6,689 bases of DNA, taken from positions 1-6,689 of the forward strand of contig PKCW01000049.1 of the NCBI GenBank assembly GCA_002862965.1, given 5' to 3'. Shown here piece after piece: positions 1 through 5,934 of this stretch. The translations under genes and the position numbers were made by a program. The notes under the pieces were generated by a model. It searched no databases and was not told where the DNA came from. It saw only the letters and a program-made list of their open reading frames with translations. Within the stretch, counting starts at the first letter, position 1; the number at the start of each line of letters is the position of its first letter. Source of the DNA: Pseudomonadota bacterium (lineage in GTDB: Bacteria > Pseudomonadota > Gammaproteobacteria > UBA5335).

Positions 1-1
1 G

Positions 2-919
2 GCGCGCGCGCTGCGGGCCGTCATCGCGGCCGATCGGCGCGCCGGCCGCGCGCCCCTGACCTTTGCGACGGTGTTCACCTTCTCCGCCCACGATCTGCAA
101 TTGCGCGACTGGCTCTGCGCCGTCGGCATCGATCCTGATCGGGACGTGCGGCTGGTGGTGATTCCGCCGCCGCAGATGGCCGATCACCTGGAGGCCGGGC
201 TGATCGATGGCTACTGCGTGGGCGAGCCCTGGAACAGCCAGGCGGTGGCGCGCGGCATCGGCTGCATCGTGATCAGCGGATATGAGTTCTGGAACAACGC
301 ACCGGAAAAGGTGCTGGGCGTCACCCGCGACTGGGCCGAGGCGCATCCGCGCACCCACCTCACCCTGCTCATGGCGCTGCTGGAGGCGGCGCAGTGGCTG
401 GACGAGCCGGAGCATCGCGAGCCGGCCGCCACCTGGCTCGCGGAGGAAGCCTATGTGCGGGCCCCGCTGGACGCGGTGCGACGCGCCATGACGGGGCAGA
501 TGATCTACGTGCCCGGCGAGGCCGCCCGGGCGCAGCCGGACTTCCACGTCTTTCATCGCTATGCGGCCAATTTTCCCTGGCGCTCCCACGCCATCTGGTT
601 TCTGGCCCAGATGGCACGCTGGGGACGCATCGAGCGCCCCGCCGACTGGCTGGCCGCGGCCCGGGAGGTCTATCGCCCGGACCGCTATCGGGCGGCTGCC
701 GAGGCGCTCGGGATGCCCAGCCCCCAGGGCGACCTGAAGACCGAAGGCAGCCATGCACTGCCCTGGACACTGGCCGATGCCACGGCACCCCTCACCCTCG
801 GCGCCGACCGGTTCTTCGACGGCCGCCTTTTCGATCCGCTCGCGCCCGAGGCCGTGCCCGATCGCCTCACGGCATCACCATTCACCGATTCATCGTGCAA
901 CCCACAGGAGCGTTCATGA
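2..919 (+). CDS. nasS: NasS-like nitrate/nitrite sensor, CmpA/NrtA family (5' partial)
   Basis: The reading frame is open from base 2 and encodes the last 305 residues of a CmpA/NrtA-type periplasmic-binding-fold protein; roughly the first 100 residues lie outside the window. Visible family motifs are PPPQM, CVGEPWN (from 215), PEK (302-310) and a WFLAQMARWGRI block. The C-terminal D-x-F-F-D-G-x-x-F-D-P motif resembles NasS rather than transport proteins. In known NasST systems NasS is a cytoplasmic sensor that holds the ANTAR antiterminator NasT until nitrate or nitrite binds. No nasT is visible here; it would be expected upstream. The missing N-terminus prevents checking for the absence of a signal peptide, the main test against a second exported binding protein. 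The stop overlaps the nrtA start (ATGA), which suggests translational coupling. The family assignment is firm; the sensor role is inferred. Confidence 0.8.
   Translation, partial: ARALRAVIAADRRAGRAPLTFATVFTFSAHDLQLRDWLCAVGIDPDRDVRLVVIPPPQMADHLEAGLIDGYCVGEPWNSQAVARGIGCIVISGYEFWNNAPEKVLGVTRDWAEAHPRTHLTLLMALLEAAQWLDEPEHREPAATWLAEEAYVRAPLDAVRRAMTGQMIYVPGEAARAQPDFHVFHRYAANFPWRSHAIWFLAQMARWGRIERPADWLAAAREVYRPDRYRAAAEALGMPSPQGDLKTEGSHALPWTLADATAPLTLGADRFFDGRLFDPLAPEAVPDRLTASPFTDSSCNPQERS
906..910 (+). promoter_or_regulatory. Ribosome binding site of nrtA
   Basis: AGGAG lies five bases before the ATG at 916 and inside the 3' end of the upstream sensor gene. It fixes the nrtA start at 916, although the same frame is open much further upstream (from about 394) in shadow of the sensor gene. 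The start is followed by a normal signal peptide, which agrees with this choice. Confidence 0.85.
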
Positions 920-2313
920 ACAGGTTCAACGTCACCATCGCGCGCTGGCGCGCCTCGGCCGCAGCCACCGTGCTGGCGCTGGGGCTCTTTGGCGCCGCAT
1001 CGGCGCCCAGTCCGGCAAACGCGGCCGTCGGCGCCCCGGAAAAGGAAGAGCTGAAACTCGGTTTCATCAAGCTCACCGACATGGCCCCTCTGGCCGTGGC
1101 CTACGAGAAGGGCTACTTCGAGGATGAAGGGCTCTATGTCACGCTCGAGGCGCAGGCCAACTGGAAGGTGCTGTTCGACCGCGTGGTCACCGGCGAACTG
1201 GACGGGGCGCACATGCTGGCGGCCATGCCGCTGGTCGCCGCCACCGGCACCAGCACGGCGGCCGAGATCATCTCGCCCCTGACCCTGTCCTACAACGGCG
1301 CCGCCATCACCGTCTCCAACGCGGTCTGGGCCGAGATGAAGAAACAGGTGCCGATGGCGGACGGCAAGCCGGTCCATCCCATCAGCGCCGCGGCGCTCAA
1401 GCCGGTGCTCGAGTCCTACAAGAAAGCCGGCAAGCCCTTCAACCTGGGGATGACCTTCCCCATCGGCACCCACAACTATCTCTTGCGCTACTGGCTGGCC
1501 GCGGGCGGCATCCACCCCGGCTTCTATGCGCCGGCCAAGGGCGACAACAGCGGCAACCTCAAGGCCGAGGCCATGCTGTCGGTCGTCCCGCCGCCGCAGA
1601 TGGTACCGACCATGGACGCCGGCACCACCGTGGGCTACTGCGTCGGTGAACCCTGGAACCAGCAGGCGGTGTTCAAGGGTCTGGGCGTGCCCGTCATGAC
1701 CAGCGAGAACCTCTGGCCGGACGGCGCCGACAAGGTCTTCGGCATCACCAAAGGGTTTGCCGAGAAAAATCCCAACACCACGGTGCGCATGGTCAAGGCG
1801 CTGATCCGCGCGTCTGCCTGGCTCGATGCCAACAACAACGCCAACCGGCCCGAGGCGGTGCGCATCATCGCCAAGCCCAACTACGTGGGCGCCGAGGAGC
1901 GCGTGCTGGCGAACAGCATGACCGGGACCTTCGAATTCGAGAAAGGTGACAAGCGGCCCATTCCCGACTTCAACAAGTTCTTCCGCGGCTACTACGCCTA
2001 TCCCTACGCCTCCGATGCGGTCTGGTGGCTGACGCAGATGCGTCGCTGGGGCCACATCCCCGAGCAGAAGTCCGATGGCTGGTATCTCGAGACCGCCAAG
2101 AAAGCCTACCGCGGGGATATCTATCTCGCCGCGGCCAAGGAACTCATCGCGGACGGCAAGATGAAAGCGGCCGATTTCCCCGATCTGTCGAAGGATTTTT
2201 CCATCAAGCCGCCGCGCAAGAGCCCGCTGGACGGCATCGAGTTCGATGCCCGCAAGCCCAACGCCTATCTGGCCCAGTTTGCCATCGGCCTGAAAGGCAG
2301 CGAACAGCCCTGA
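916..2313 (+). CDS. nrtA: Nitrate/nitrite ABC transporter substrate-binding protein NrtA
   Basis: This is a 465-residue CmpA/NrtA family protein that would capture nitrate or nitrite in the periplasm and pass it to NrtB. Residues 1 to about 38 form a Sec-type signal: a basic N-region, a hydrophobic core rich in Ala and Leu, and an A-N-A cleavage region. No twin-arginine motif is present, unlike some NrtA relatives. The mature protein starts near the family motif KLGFIKLTDMAPLAVAYE. Other family blocks are THNY (H186), PPPQM (225-229), CVGEPWN (242-248) and DKVFG (K273). From memory of the cyanobacterial structures, a His and a Lys near these positions contact nitrate, and the bicarbonate binder CmpA has Glu in place of the Lys; K273 therefore favours nitrate, but the alignment was made by eye. 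The gene follows the sensor with an ATGA overlap and precedes nrtB. The upstream extension of the frame to 394 lacks a signal peptide and was rejected. Confidence 0.92.
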   Translation: MNRFNVTIARWRASAAATVLALGLFGAASAPSPANAAVGAPEKEELKLGFIKLTDMAPLAVAYEKGYFEDEGLYVTLEAQANWKVLFDRVVTGELDGAHMLAAMPLVAATGTSTAAEIISPLTLSYNGAAITVSNAVWAEMKKQVPMADGKPVHPISAAALKPVLESYKKAGKPFNLGMTFPIGTHNYLLRYWLAAGGIHPGFYAPAKGDNSGNLKAEAMLSVVPPPQMVPTMDAGTTVGYCVGEPWNQQAVFKGLGVPVMTSENLWPDGADKVFGITKGFAEKNPNTTVRMVKALIRASAWLDANNNANRPEAVRIIAKPNYVGAEERVLANSMTGTFEFEKGDKRPIPDFNKFFRGYYAYPYASDAVWWLTQMRRWGHIPEQKSDGWYLETAKKAYRGDIYLAAAKELIADGKMKAADFPDLSKDFSIKPPRKSPLDGIEFDARKPNAYLAQFAIGLKGSEQP

Positions 2314-2327
2314 GGGGCGTTGATCCC

Positions 2328-2356
2328 GCCGGATCGGGCCCCAAGCCCGGTCCGGC
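2328..2356 (+). promoter_or_regulatory. Strong intercistronic hairpin between nrtA and nrtB
   Basis: Arms 2328-2339 and 2345-2356 pair over 12 positions, 11 Watson-Crick and one G-U, around a five-base loop CCCAA. The stem starts 15 bases after the nrtA stop. No run of T follows (only CCCGTTTCG), so it is not a standard terminator. By analogy with hairpins after other binding-protein genes, such as malE, it could block 3' exonucleases and stabilise the nrtA message, or cause partial termination. The pairing is seen directly; the role is inferred. Confidence 0.7.
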
Positions 2357-2435
2357 CCGTTTCGAAGGAGGCATGACCCCATGGCTACCCCGATCCCCCT
2401 GCTTTCCACCGCATCCCGGCCCCGGGCCCTCCTTC

Positions 2436-2441
2436 GAGGAG
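2436..2441 (+). promoter_or_regulatory. Ribosome binding site favouring the nrtB start at 2450
   Basis: GAGGAG is eight bases before the ATG at 2450. A competing site, AGGAGG at 2366-2371, is nine bases before an in-frame ATG at 2381, so two starts are possible. The 23 extra codons from 2381 include several ending in A or T (CTT, CGA, GGA, GTT, GCA), unlike the GC-ending codons of the gene body. I therefore prefer 2450. Confidence 0.6.
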
Positions 2442-2449
2442 TTTCGTCG

Positions 2450-3421
2450 ATGAACGCATGGACACGGCTGCGCGCTGCGCGTCCCGTTTTTCCGTCGCTG
2501 GCCTGGATCCGCGCGCTGATCCTGCCGCTGTGCGGCATCCTTGCTTTCCTGCTGGTCTGGCATGTGGCCGCCGGTCGGATCAGCACCTCGCTGGGCCAGT
2601 TCCCGGGGCCGGCCGATACCGCGCGCGCCGCGCAGGGACTCTATGTCGAGTTCCAGGAAGAGCGTGAGAAGGCGGTTGCGTTCGAGGCGCGCCAGGCCGA
2701 GCGCAACGCCGCGCGTCTGGCCGAGAATCCCGATGCCGAGGTGAGCGTGCGCGCCTACGCGGGCCGACCGACCTTTCCGGATCAGATCCGCACCAGCCTC
2801 GTCACGGTGATGAGCGGCTTTTTGCTGGCGTCCCTGATCGCGGTGCCGTTCGGCGTCCTGATCGGCCTGAGCAGCGGGCTTTACGCCAGCGCCAACCCCT
2901 TGATCCAGCTGCTCAAGCCGGTATCGCCGCTGGCCTGGCTGCCGCTGGTGACGCTGGTGGTGAGCGCGGCCTATGTGAGCGACGACCCGCTCTTCGCCAA
3001 GTCCTATCTGGTGTCCACCATCACGGTGATGATGTGTTCGCTGTGGCCCTCGCTGATCAACACGGCCGTCGGCGTGGCCGGCGTCGACAAGGATCTGGTC
3101 AACGTCAGCCGCGTACTGAGGCTGGGCTGGGCGACCCATGTCCGCAAGATCGTGCTGCCCTCGGCGGTACCGATGATCTTCACCGGTCTGCGGCTGTCGC
3201 TCGGGGTCGCCTGGATGGTGCTCATCGCCGCCGAGATGCTGTCGCAGAATCCGGGGCTCGGCAAGTTCGTCTGGGATGAATTCCAGAACGGCAACGCCCA
3301 ATCCCTCGGCCGCATCATGGTCGCGGTGCTCACCATCGGCCTGATCGGTCTGGTCCTGGATCGCGGCATGTTGCTGCTGCAACGCCGGCTGTCCTGGGAC
3401 AAAACCGCCATCACCCGCTGA
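2450..3421 (+). CDS. nrtB: Nitrate/nitrite ABC transporter permease NrtB
   Basis: This 323-residue inner-membrane permease of the binding-protein-dependent transport family would form the translocation channel, probably as a homodimer. A first membrane segment spans about residues 23-41. A charged, helix-prone insert rich in Glu, Arg and Ala follows at about 64-106. The permease core then has hydrophobic segments near 115-140, 155-176, 185-210, 242-262 and 285-303. The cytoplasmic EAA-type loop that docks on the ATPase is at about 219-241 (VSRVLRLGW, then KIVLPSAVP), with the typical GLRLSLG after it. The start at 2450 has a good ribosome binding site; an alternative in-frame ATG at 2381 would give 346 residues. 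The gene sits between the NrtA and NrtD genes in the same orientation, with only 14 bases to the likely nrtD start. The insert is absent from the short permeases I recall for cyanobacteria, but similar sequences exist in proteobacterial NrtB relatives as far as I remember. Confidence 0.9.
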   Translation: MNAWTRLRAARPVFPSLAWIRALILPLCGILAFLLVWHVAAGRISTSLGQFPGPADTARAAQGLYVEFQEEREKAVAFEARQAERNAARLAENPDAEVSVRAYAGRPTFPDQIRTSLVTVMSGFLLASLIAVPFGVLIGLSSGLYASANPLIQLLKPVSPLAWLPLVTLVVSAAYVSDDPLFAKSYLVSTITVMMCSLWPSLINTAVGVAGVDKDLVNVSRVLRLGWATHVRKIVLPSAVPMIFTGLRLSLGVAWMVLIAAEMLSQNPGLGKFVWDEFQNGNAQSLGRIMVAVLTIGLIGLVLDRGMLLLQRRLSWDKTAITR

Positions 3422-3423
3422 AC

Positions 3424-3429
3424 GAGGAG
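3424..3429 (+). promoter_or_regulatory. Ribosome binding site pointing to an ACG start for nrtD
   Basis: GAGGAG follows the nrtB stop by two bases and is separated by six bases (3430-3435) from ACG at 3436. This is ideal Shine-Dalgarno spacing, and the codon after ACG is GCC (Ala), a common second codon. An in-frame ATT at 3430 touches the site and a CTG at 3418 lies upstream of it, so neither is well placed. The site therefore decides the start of the ATPase gene. Confidence 0.7.
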
Positions 3430-3435
3430 ATTCCC

Positions 3436-4233
3436 ACGGCCCAGTCCTATCTCGAGCTGACGCAGGTTTCCATCACCTTCGCGACCCCCAAGGGGCCGTT
3501 CACGGCCCTGCAGGACGTCAATCTCGGCATCGCGCGCGGCGAGTACGTCTCGCTCATCGGTCATTCCGGCTGCGGCAAGTCCACCGTGCTCAACATCATC
3601 GCCGGCCTGCTCACCGCCAGCACGGGCGGCGTGATCCTGGACGGTCGCGAGGTCAGCGGTCCCGGCCCCGAGCGGGCGGTGGTGTTCCAGAATCATTCCC
3701 TGCTGCCCTGGCTCAGCGTCTACGAGAACGTTGCGCTGGCGGTGCGCCAGGTGTTTCGCGGTCGCAAGACGCGCGCCGAGATGCACGAGTGGATCGAGCA
3801 CAACCTCGCGCTGGTCAACATGTCCCACGCCAGCCACAAGCGGCCGCACGAGATTTCGGGCGGGATGAAGCAGCGTGTTGGCATCGCGCGGGCGCTGGCC
3901 ATGGAGCCCAAGGTCATGCTCATGGACGAGCCGTTCGGCGCTCTCGACGCCCTGACGCGGGCGACGCTGCAGGAAACCGTGATGGACCTGCACGCCCGGC
4001 TCGGCAACACCATCGTCATGATCACCCACGACATGGACGAGGCGGTGCTGCTTTCCGACCGCATCGTGATGATGACCAACGGCCCGGCGGCAACGGTGGG
4101 CGAGATTCTCAGCGTCGACCTGCCGCGCCCACGCGAGCGCATGGCGCTGGCCGAGAATCCCGCCTTTCATCACTACCGCGCCGAAGGACTGCGCTTCCTC
4201 TACGAGCGCCATCGCCGGCCGGCGGCGGCTTGA
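3436..4233 (+). CDS. nrtD: Nitrate/nitrite ABC transporter ATPase NrtD, apparent ACG start
   Basis: This cytoplasmic ATPase powers NrtB. It would have 265 residues if translation starts at ACG 3436, a normal length for single-domain NrtD; it lacks the fused binding domain of cyanobacterial NrtC. In order it has Walker A GHSGCGKST (42-50), the Q-loop Gln85 in VVFQN, the signature ISGGM (140-144), Walker B VMLMDEP (160-166) with catalytic Glu165, the D-loop ALD (169-171) and the switch His198 in ITHD. All are intact. The frame is open from 3280, but the first ATG, GTG or TTG is GTG 3586, just after Walker A, which would give an inactive protein. Residues 4-35 before Walker A match the expected first strand and A-loop region, so they are almost certainly translated. 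The ACG may be a true rare start, a natural ATG-to-ACG change or a sequencing error. Function is confident, the start codon less so. Confidence 0.88.
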   Translation, partial: TAQSYLELTQVSITFATPKGPFTALQDVNLGIARGEYVSLIGHSGCGKSTVLNIIAGLLTASTGGVILDGREVSGPGPERAVVFQNHSLLPWLSVYENVALAVRQVFRGRKTRAEMHEWIEHNLALVNMSHASHKRPHEISGGMKQRVGIARALAMEPKVMLMDEPFGALDALTRATLQETVMDLHARLGNTIVMITHDMDEAVLLSDRIVMMTNGPAATVGEILSVDLPRPRERMALAENPAFHHYRAEGLRFLYERHRRPAAA

Positions 4234-4391
4234 CCGGGTCTTTGCGGCGCGGGCTGTCCCGGTTGCGCAGGTGTTTGATGAACCGTTGAAATGGGAGTAG
4301 AAAGGCGAACGGACGTGCCGCTGGTCCTGCGGAGTGCGGCGGGGTGGCGGCCCGTGGTCCAGAAATCATCAAACTCTTTGGGGGAATCAGG

Positions 4392-5228
4392 ATGAAGAAG
4401 ATTCTGGGAAGCGTGCTGGCTGCCAGCGTGCTGCTGGCGGGGTGTCAGGGCACCACGCCGAGTATCGGCAGCAGTGGGGCGCGCACCGTCGCGACCGGCG
4501 CTGCCGGCGGCGCGACGGCCGAGAATGCCAATGCGCAGCTGGAGCGCTGTACCGAAACCATGGGGACGCTCGCCGTGGAGGAGAATCAGGGGGATGCCTG
4601 GTACTCGGTGTTCCGGCAGCGCTTCCAGCTCGAGTCGACGGTGCCGACCCTGCGCCTTCTGATTCAGCAATCCAATTGCTTCGTGCTGGTCGAACGCGGT
4701 CGCGCCATGAACAACATGATGGTCGAGCGGCAGCTGGAGCAATCCGGCGAGATGCGCGGCGGCAGCAACTTCGGCAAGGGCCAGATGGTCGCCGCCGACT
4801 ACACCATGATTCCGTCGGTGACCTTCAGCAAGCAGAATACGGGCGGGCTGGGCGGCGTGGTCGGCGCGTTCTCTCCGGTGGCAGGCGCAGTGGCCGGTGG
4901 CTTCAGTTTCAATGATGCCGCGACGGTGTTGACCATGATCGACAACCGCTCCGGTGTCCAACTGGCGGCGGCCGAGGGCAGCGCGCGAAATACGGATTTT
5001 GCCGGCATGGGCGCGCTGTTCGCCGGAGTCGGTCTCGGCGTCGGTGGTCGATCCAAGACGCCGCAGGAAAAAGTGCTCGTGGCGGCCTTCATGGATTCCT
5101 ACAACCAGATGGTGCGCGCGGTGCGCAACTATCAGGCGCAGACCGTGCGGGGTGGCCTCGGTACGGGCGGGCGGCTCGGTGTGGACGGCGGCAGCACGCC
5201 GGCATCACGGGAAATCAACAGCCGCTGA
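4392..5228 (+). CDS. CsgG-like outer-membrane lipoprotein
   Basis: The product is 278 residues with a lipoprotein signal (MKKILGSVLAASVLLAGC) whose acylated residue would be Cys18. Gln19 at the +2 position predicts transfer to the outer membrane. The segment around residues 97-115 (FVLVERGRAMNNMMVERQL), the following AADY at 134-137 and the later TMIDNRSG at 181-188 fit the CsgG/HfaB fold by eye, and the length is close to curli pore CsgG (about 277). A glycine-rich stretch at 151-170 interrupts the region where CsgG has membrane hairpins, and the C-terminal tail after about 250 is Gly/Arg-rich and probably disordered. C53 and C96 could form a disulfide. No curli genes are nearby, so a curli pore role is unsupported. 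The start at 4392 is chosen because the in-frame GTG at 4344 would add a non-hydrophobic leader. The 158 bases before it hold no convincing promoter or terminator that I can see. Confidence 0.8.
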   Translation: MKKILGSVLAASVLLAGCQGTTPSIGSSGARTVATGAAGGATAENANAQLERCTETMGTLAVEENQGDAWYSVFRQRFQLESTVPTLRLLIQQSNCFVLVERGRAMNNMMVERQLEQSGEMRGGSNFGKGQMVAADYTMIPSVTFSKQNTGGLGGVVGAFSPVAGAVAGGFSFNDAATVLTMIDNRSGVQLAAAEGSARNTDFAGMGALFAGVGLGVGGRSKTPQEKVLVAAFMDSYNQMVRAVRNYQAQTVRGGLGTGGRLGVDGGSTPASREINSR

Positions 5229-5240
5229 TCGGAGCGGCTG
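5219..5240 (+). other. Inverted repeat over the stop of the CsgG-like gene
   Basis: CAGCCGCT (5219-5226) and AGCGGCTG (5233-5240) are perfect 8-base complements around a six-base loop. The left arm and loop contain the stop codon TGA (5226-5228). It stands 17 bases before the terminator hairpin, so the transcript would end in two hairpins. No T-run follows it, so it is probably an accessory structure rather than a terminator. Confidence 0.55.
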
Positions 5241-5257
5241 ACTCACGTAGAATCGGT

Positions 5258-5287
5258 CCCGGCAGGTTGATCCTGCCGGGTTTTTTT
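5258..5287 (+). terminator. Factor-independent terminator after the CsgG-like gene
   Basis: A perfect 9-base GC-rich stem (5258-5266 with 5272-5280) encloses the loop TTGAT and is followed directly by seven T (5281-5287). This is a textbook intrinsic terminator. It separates the CsgG-like gene from the SlyB-like gene, so the two are not a simple operon. Confidence 0.95.
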
Positions 5288-5386
5288 GTGGGTTTCGCCC
5301 GGGAACGCGACCGGCGGTGCCGGGTCTGAAGCAGGGAAGCTCACGACGAGCGGCACGAAAATCGAAGCAAAAACGAGGATGGGATC

Positions 5387-5854
5387 ATGCGAAAGTCAGC
5401 CATAGCCATCGGCAGTCTGGCCGGCGCGCTCCTGATCGCGGGTTGCGCCCCCAGCCAGTCGCCCGGGGTGTATCAGCGCGACCAGGCCATGCGCGCCCTG
5501 GAGGTTCAGACCGGCGTCATCGAAAACATTCGGAGCATCGTGATCGAGGGCAACCGTTCCGTAGCGAGTCAGATTGGCGGCGCGGTGGTGGGCGGTGTGC
5601 TCGGGAGCACCGTCGGGAGCGGCACCGGCCGGCGGCTGGCGACCACGGCGGGAGCTGCGGCTGGCACGGTCGCCGGCCAAGCGGCCGAGGAGCGCGCCAC
5701 GCGCCAGCAGGGCGTCGAGGTGACCGTGCGTCTGACCGACGGCAGCGTCATTGCCGTGGCCCAGGCCGTCGATCCGTCGATGGCGCCGTTCATGCTGGGC
5801 GAGCGTGTGCGGGTGTTGCGCAGCGCCGACGGGGCGTTGCGCGTGAGTCGTTGA
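5387..5854 (+). CDS. slyB: SlyB-type glycine-zipper outer-membrane lipoprotein
   Basis: The product is 155 residues, the same length as I recall for E. coli SlyB. A lipoprotein signal ends in LIAGC with Cys20 as the lipidated residue; Ala21 at +2 predicts the outer membrane. Residues 64-99 form a glycine zipper with two hydrophobic stretches split by GRR (GGAVVGGVLG, then AGAAAGTVAG). The C-terminal part, about 109-155, has the SlyB-type sequence QGVEVTVRLTDGSVIAV and ends in LRVSR. In enterobacteria SlyB is envelope-stress and PhoPQ linked, and is reported to oligomerise around outer-membrane proteins to stabilise them; whether that holds here is inference. A GAGG site at 5375-5378 is eight bases before the ATG. 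A terminator lies upstream and another downstream, so the gene is likely transcribed alone, but I see no clear promoter in 5288-5386. Confidence 0.88.
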   Translation: MRKSAIAIGSLAGALLIAGCAPSQSPGVYQRDQAMRALEVQTGVIENIRSIVIEGNRSVASQIGGAVVGGVLGSTVGSGTGRRLATTAGAAAGTVAGQAAEERATRQQGVEVTVRLTDGSVIAVAQAVDPSMAPFMLGERVRVLRSADGALRVSR

Positions 5855-5884
5855 CCCCCCGAGCGGAATTCCACACACTTGTCT

Positions 5885-5919
5885 GCGGGCGTGCCGGGTT
5901 GGGCGCGCCCGCGTCTTTT
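5885..5919 (+). terminator. Probable factor-independent terminator after slyB
   Basis: Arms 5885-5895 and 5902-5912 form an 11-pair GC-rich stem with one G-U pair and a six-base loop GGGTTG. It is followed by GTCTTTT. The T-run is short, so termination may be less complete than at the upstream terminator. It lies between slyB and the peptidase gene, whose start is only 15 bases further on. Confidence 0.75.
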
Positions 5920-5934
5920 GTGCCCGGATGACCG

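Noticed and set aside
394..915. Upstream extension of the nrtA frame to 394
   Set aside because: It overlaps the sensor gene in another frame, reads as Arg/Gly-rich sequence without family resemblance, and would bury the signal peptide.
685..2586. A 633-codon open frame on the minus strand across the sensor, nrtA and nrtB
   Set aside because: It lies antisense to recognisable genes, has low-complexity Arg/Gly/His-rich translation and matches no family. Long antisense frames are expected in GC-rich coding DNA. The minus-strand frames at 2204-3382, 3004-4212 and 5569-6654 are rejected for the same reason.
4213..4224. Palindrome CGCCGGCCGGCG near the end of nrtD
   Set aside because: It has no loop, lies within Arg-Arg-Pro-Ala codons and is expected by chance at this base composition.
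3586..4233. NrtD starting at GTG 3586
   Set aside because: This start removes the Walker A motif and the first strands of an otherwise intact ATPase, and no suitable ribosome binding site was noted before it.
4286..4314. TTGAAA at 4286-4291 as a -35 box for the CsgG-like gene
   Set aside because: No acceptable -10 box lies 16 to 18 bases downstream (ACGGAC and neighbours), so a promoter cannot be supported.
2328..5912. Hairpins as targets of an ANTAR (NasT-type) antiterminator
   Set aside because: ANTAR targets are paired stems with six-base loops that carry A at position 1 and G at position 4. The loops here are CCCAA, GATCGG, TTGAT and GGGTTG, which do not fit.
5317..5931. A 204-codon open frame overlapping slyB
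   Set aside because: It runs in another frame over the recognisable SlyB protein and yields Arg/Gly-rich sequence without family features.
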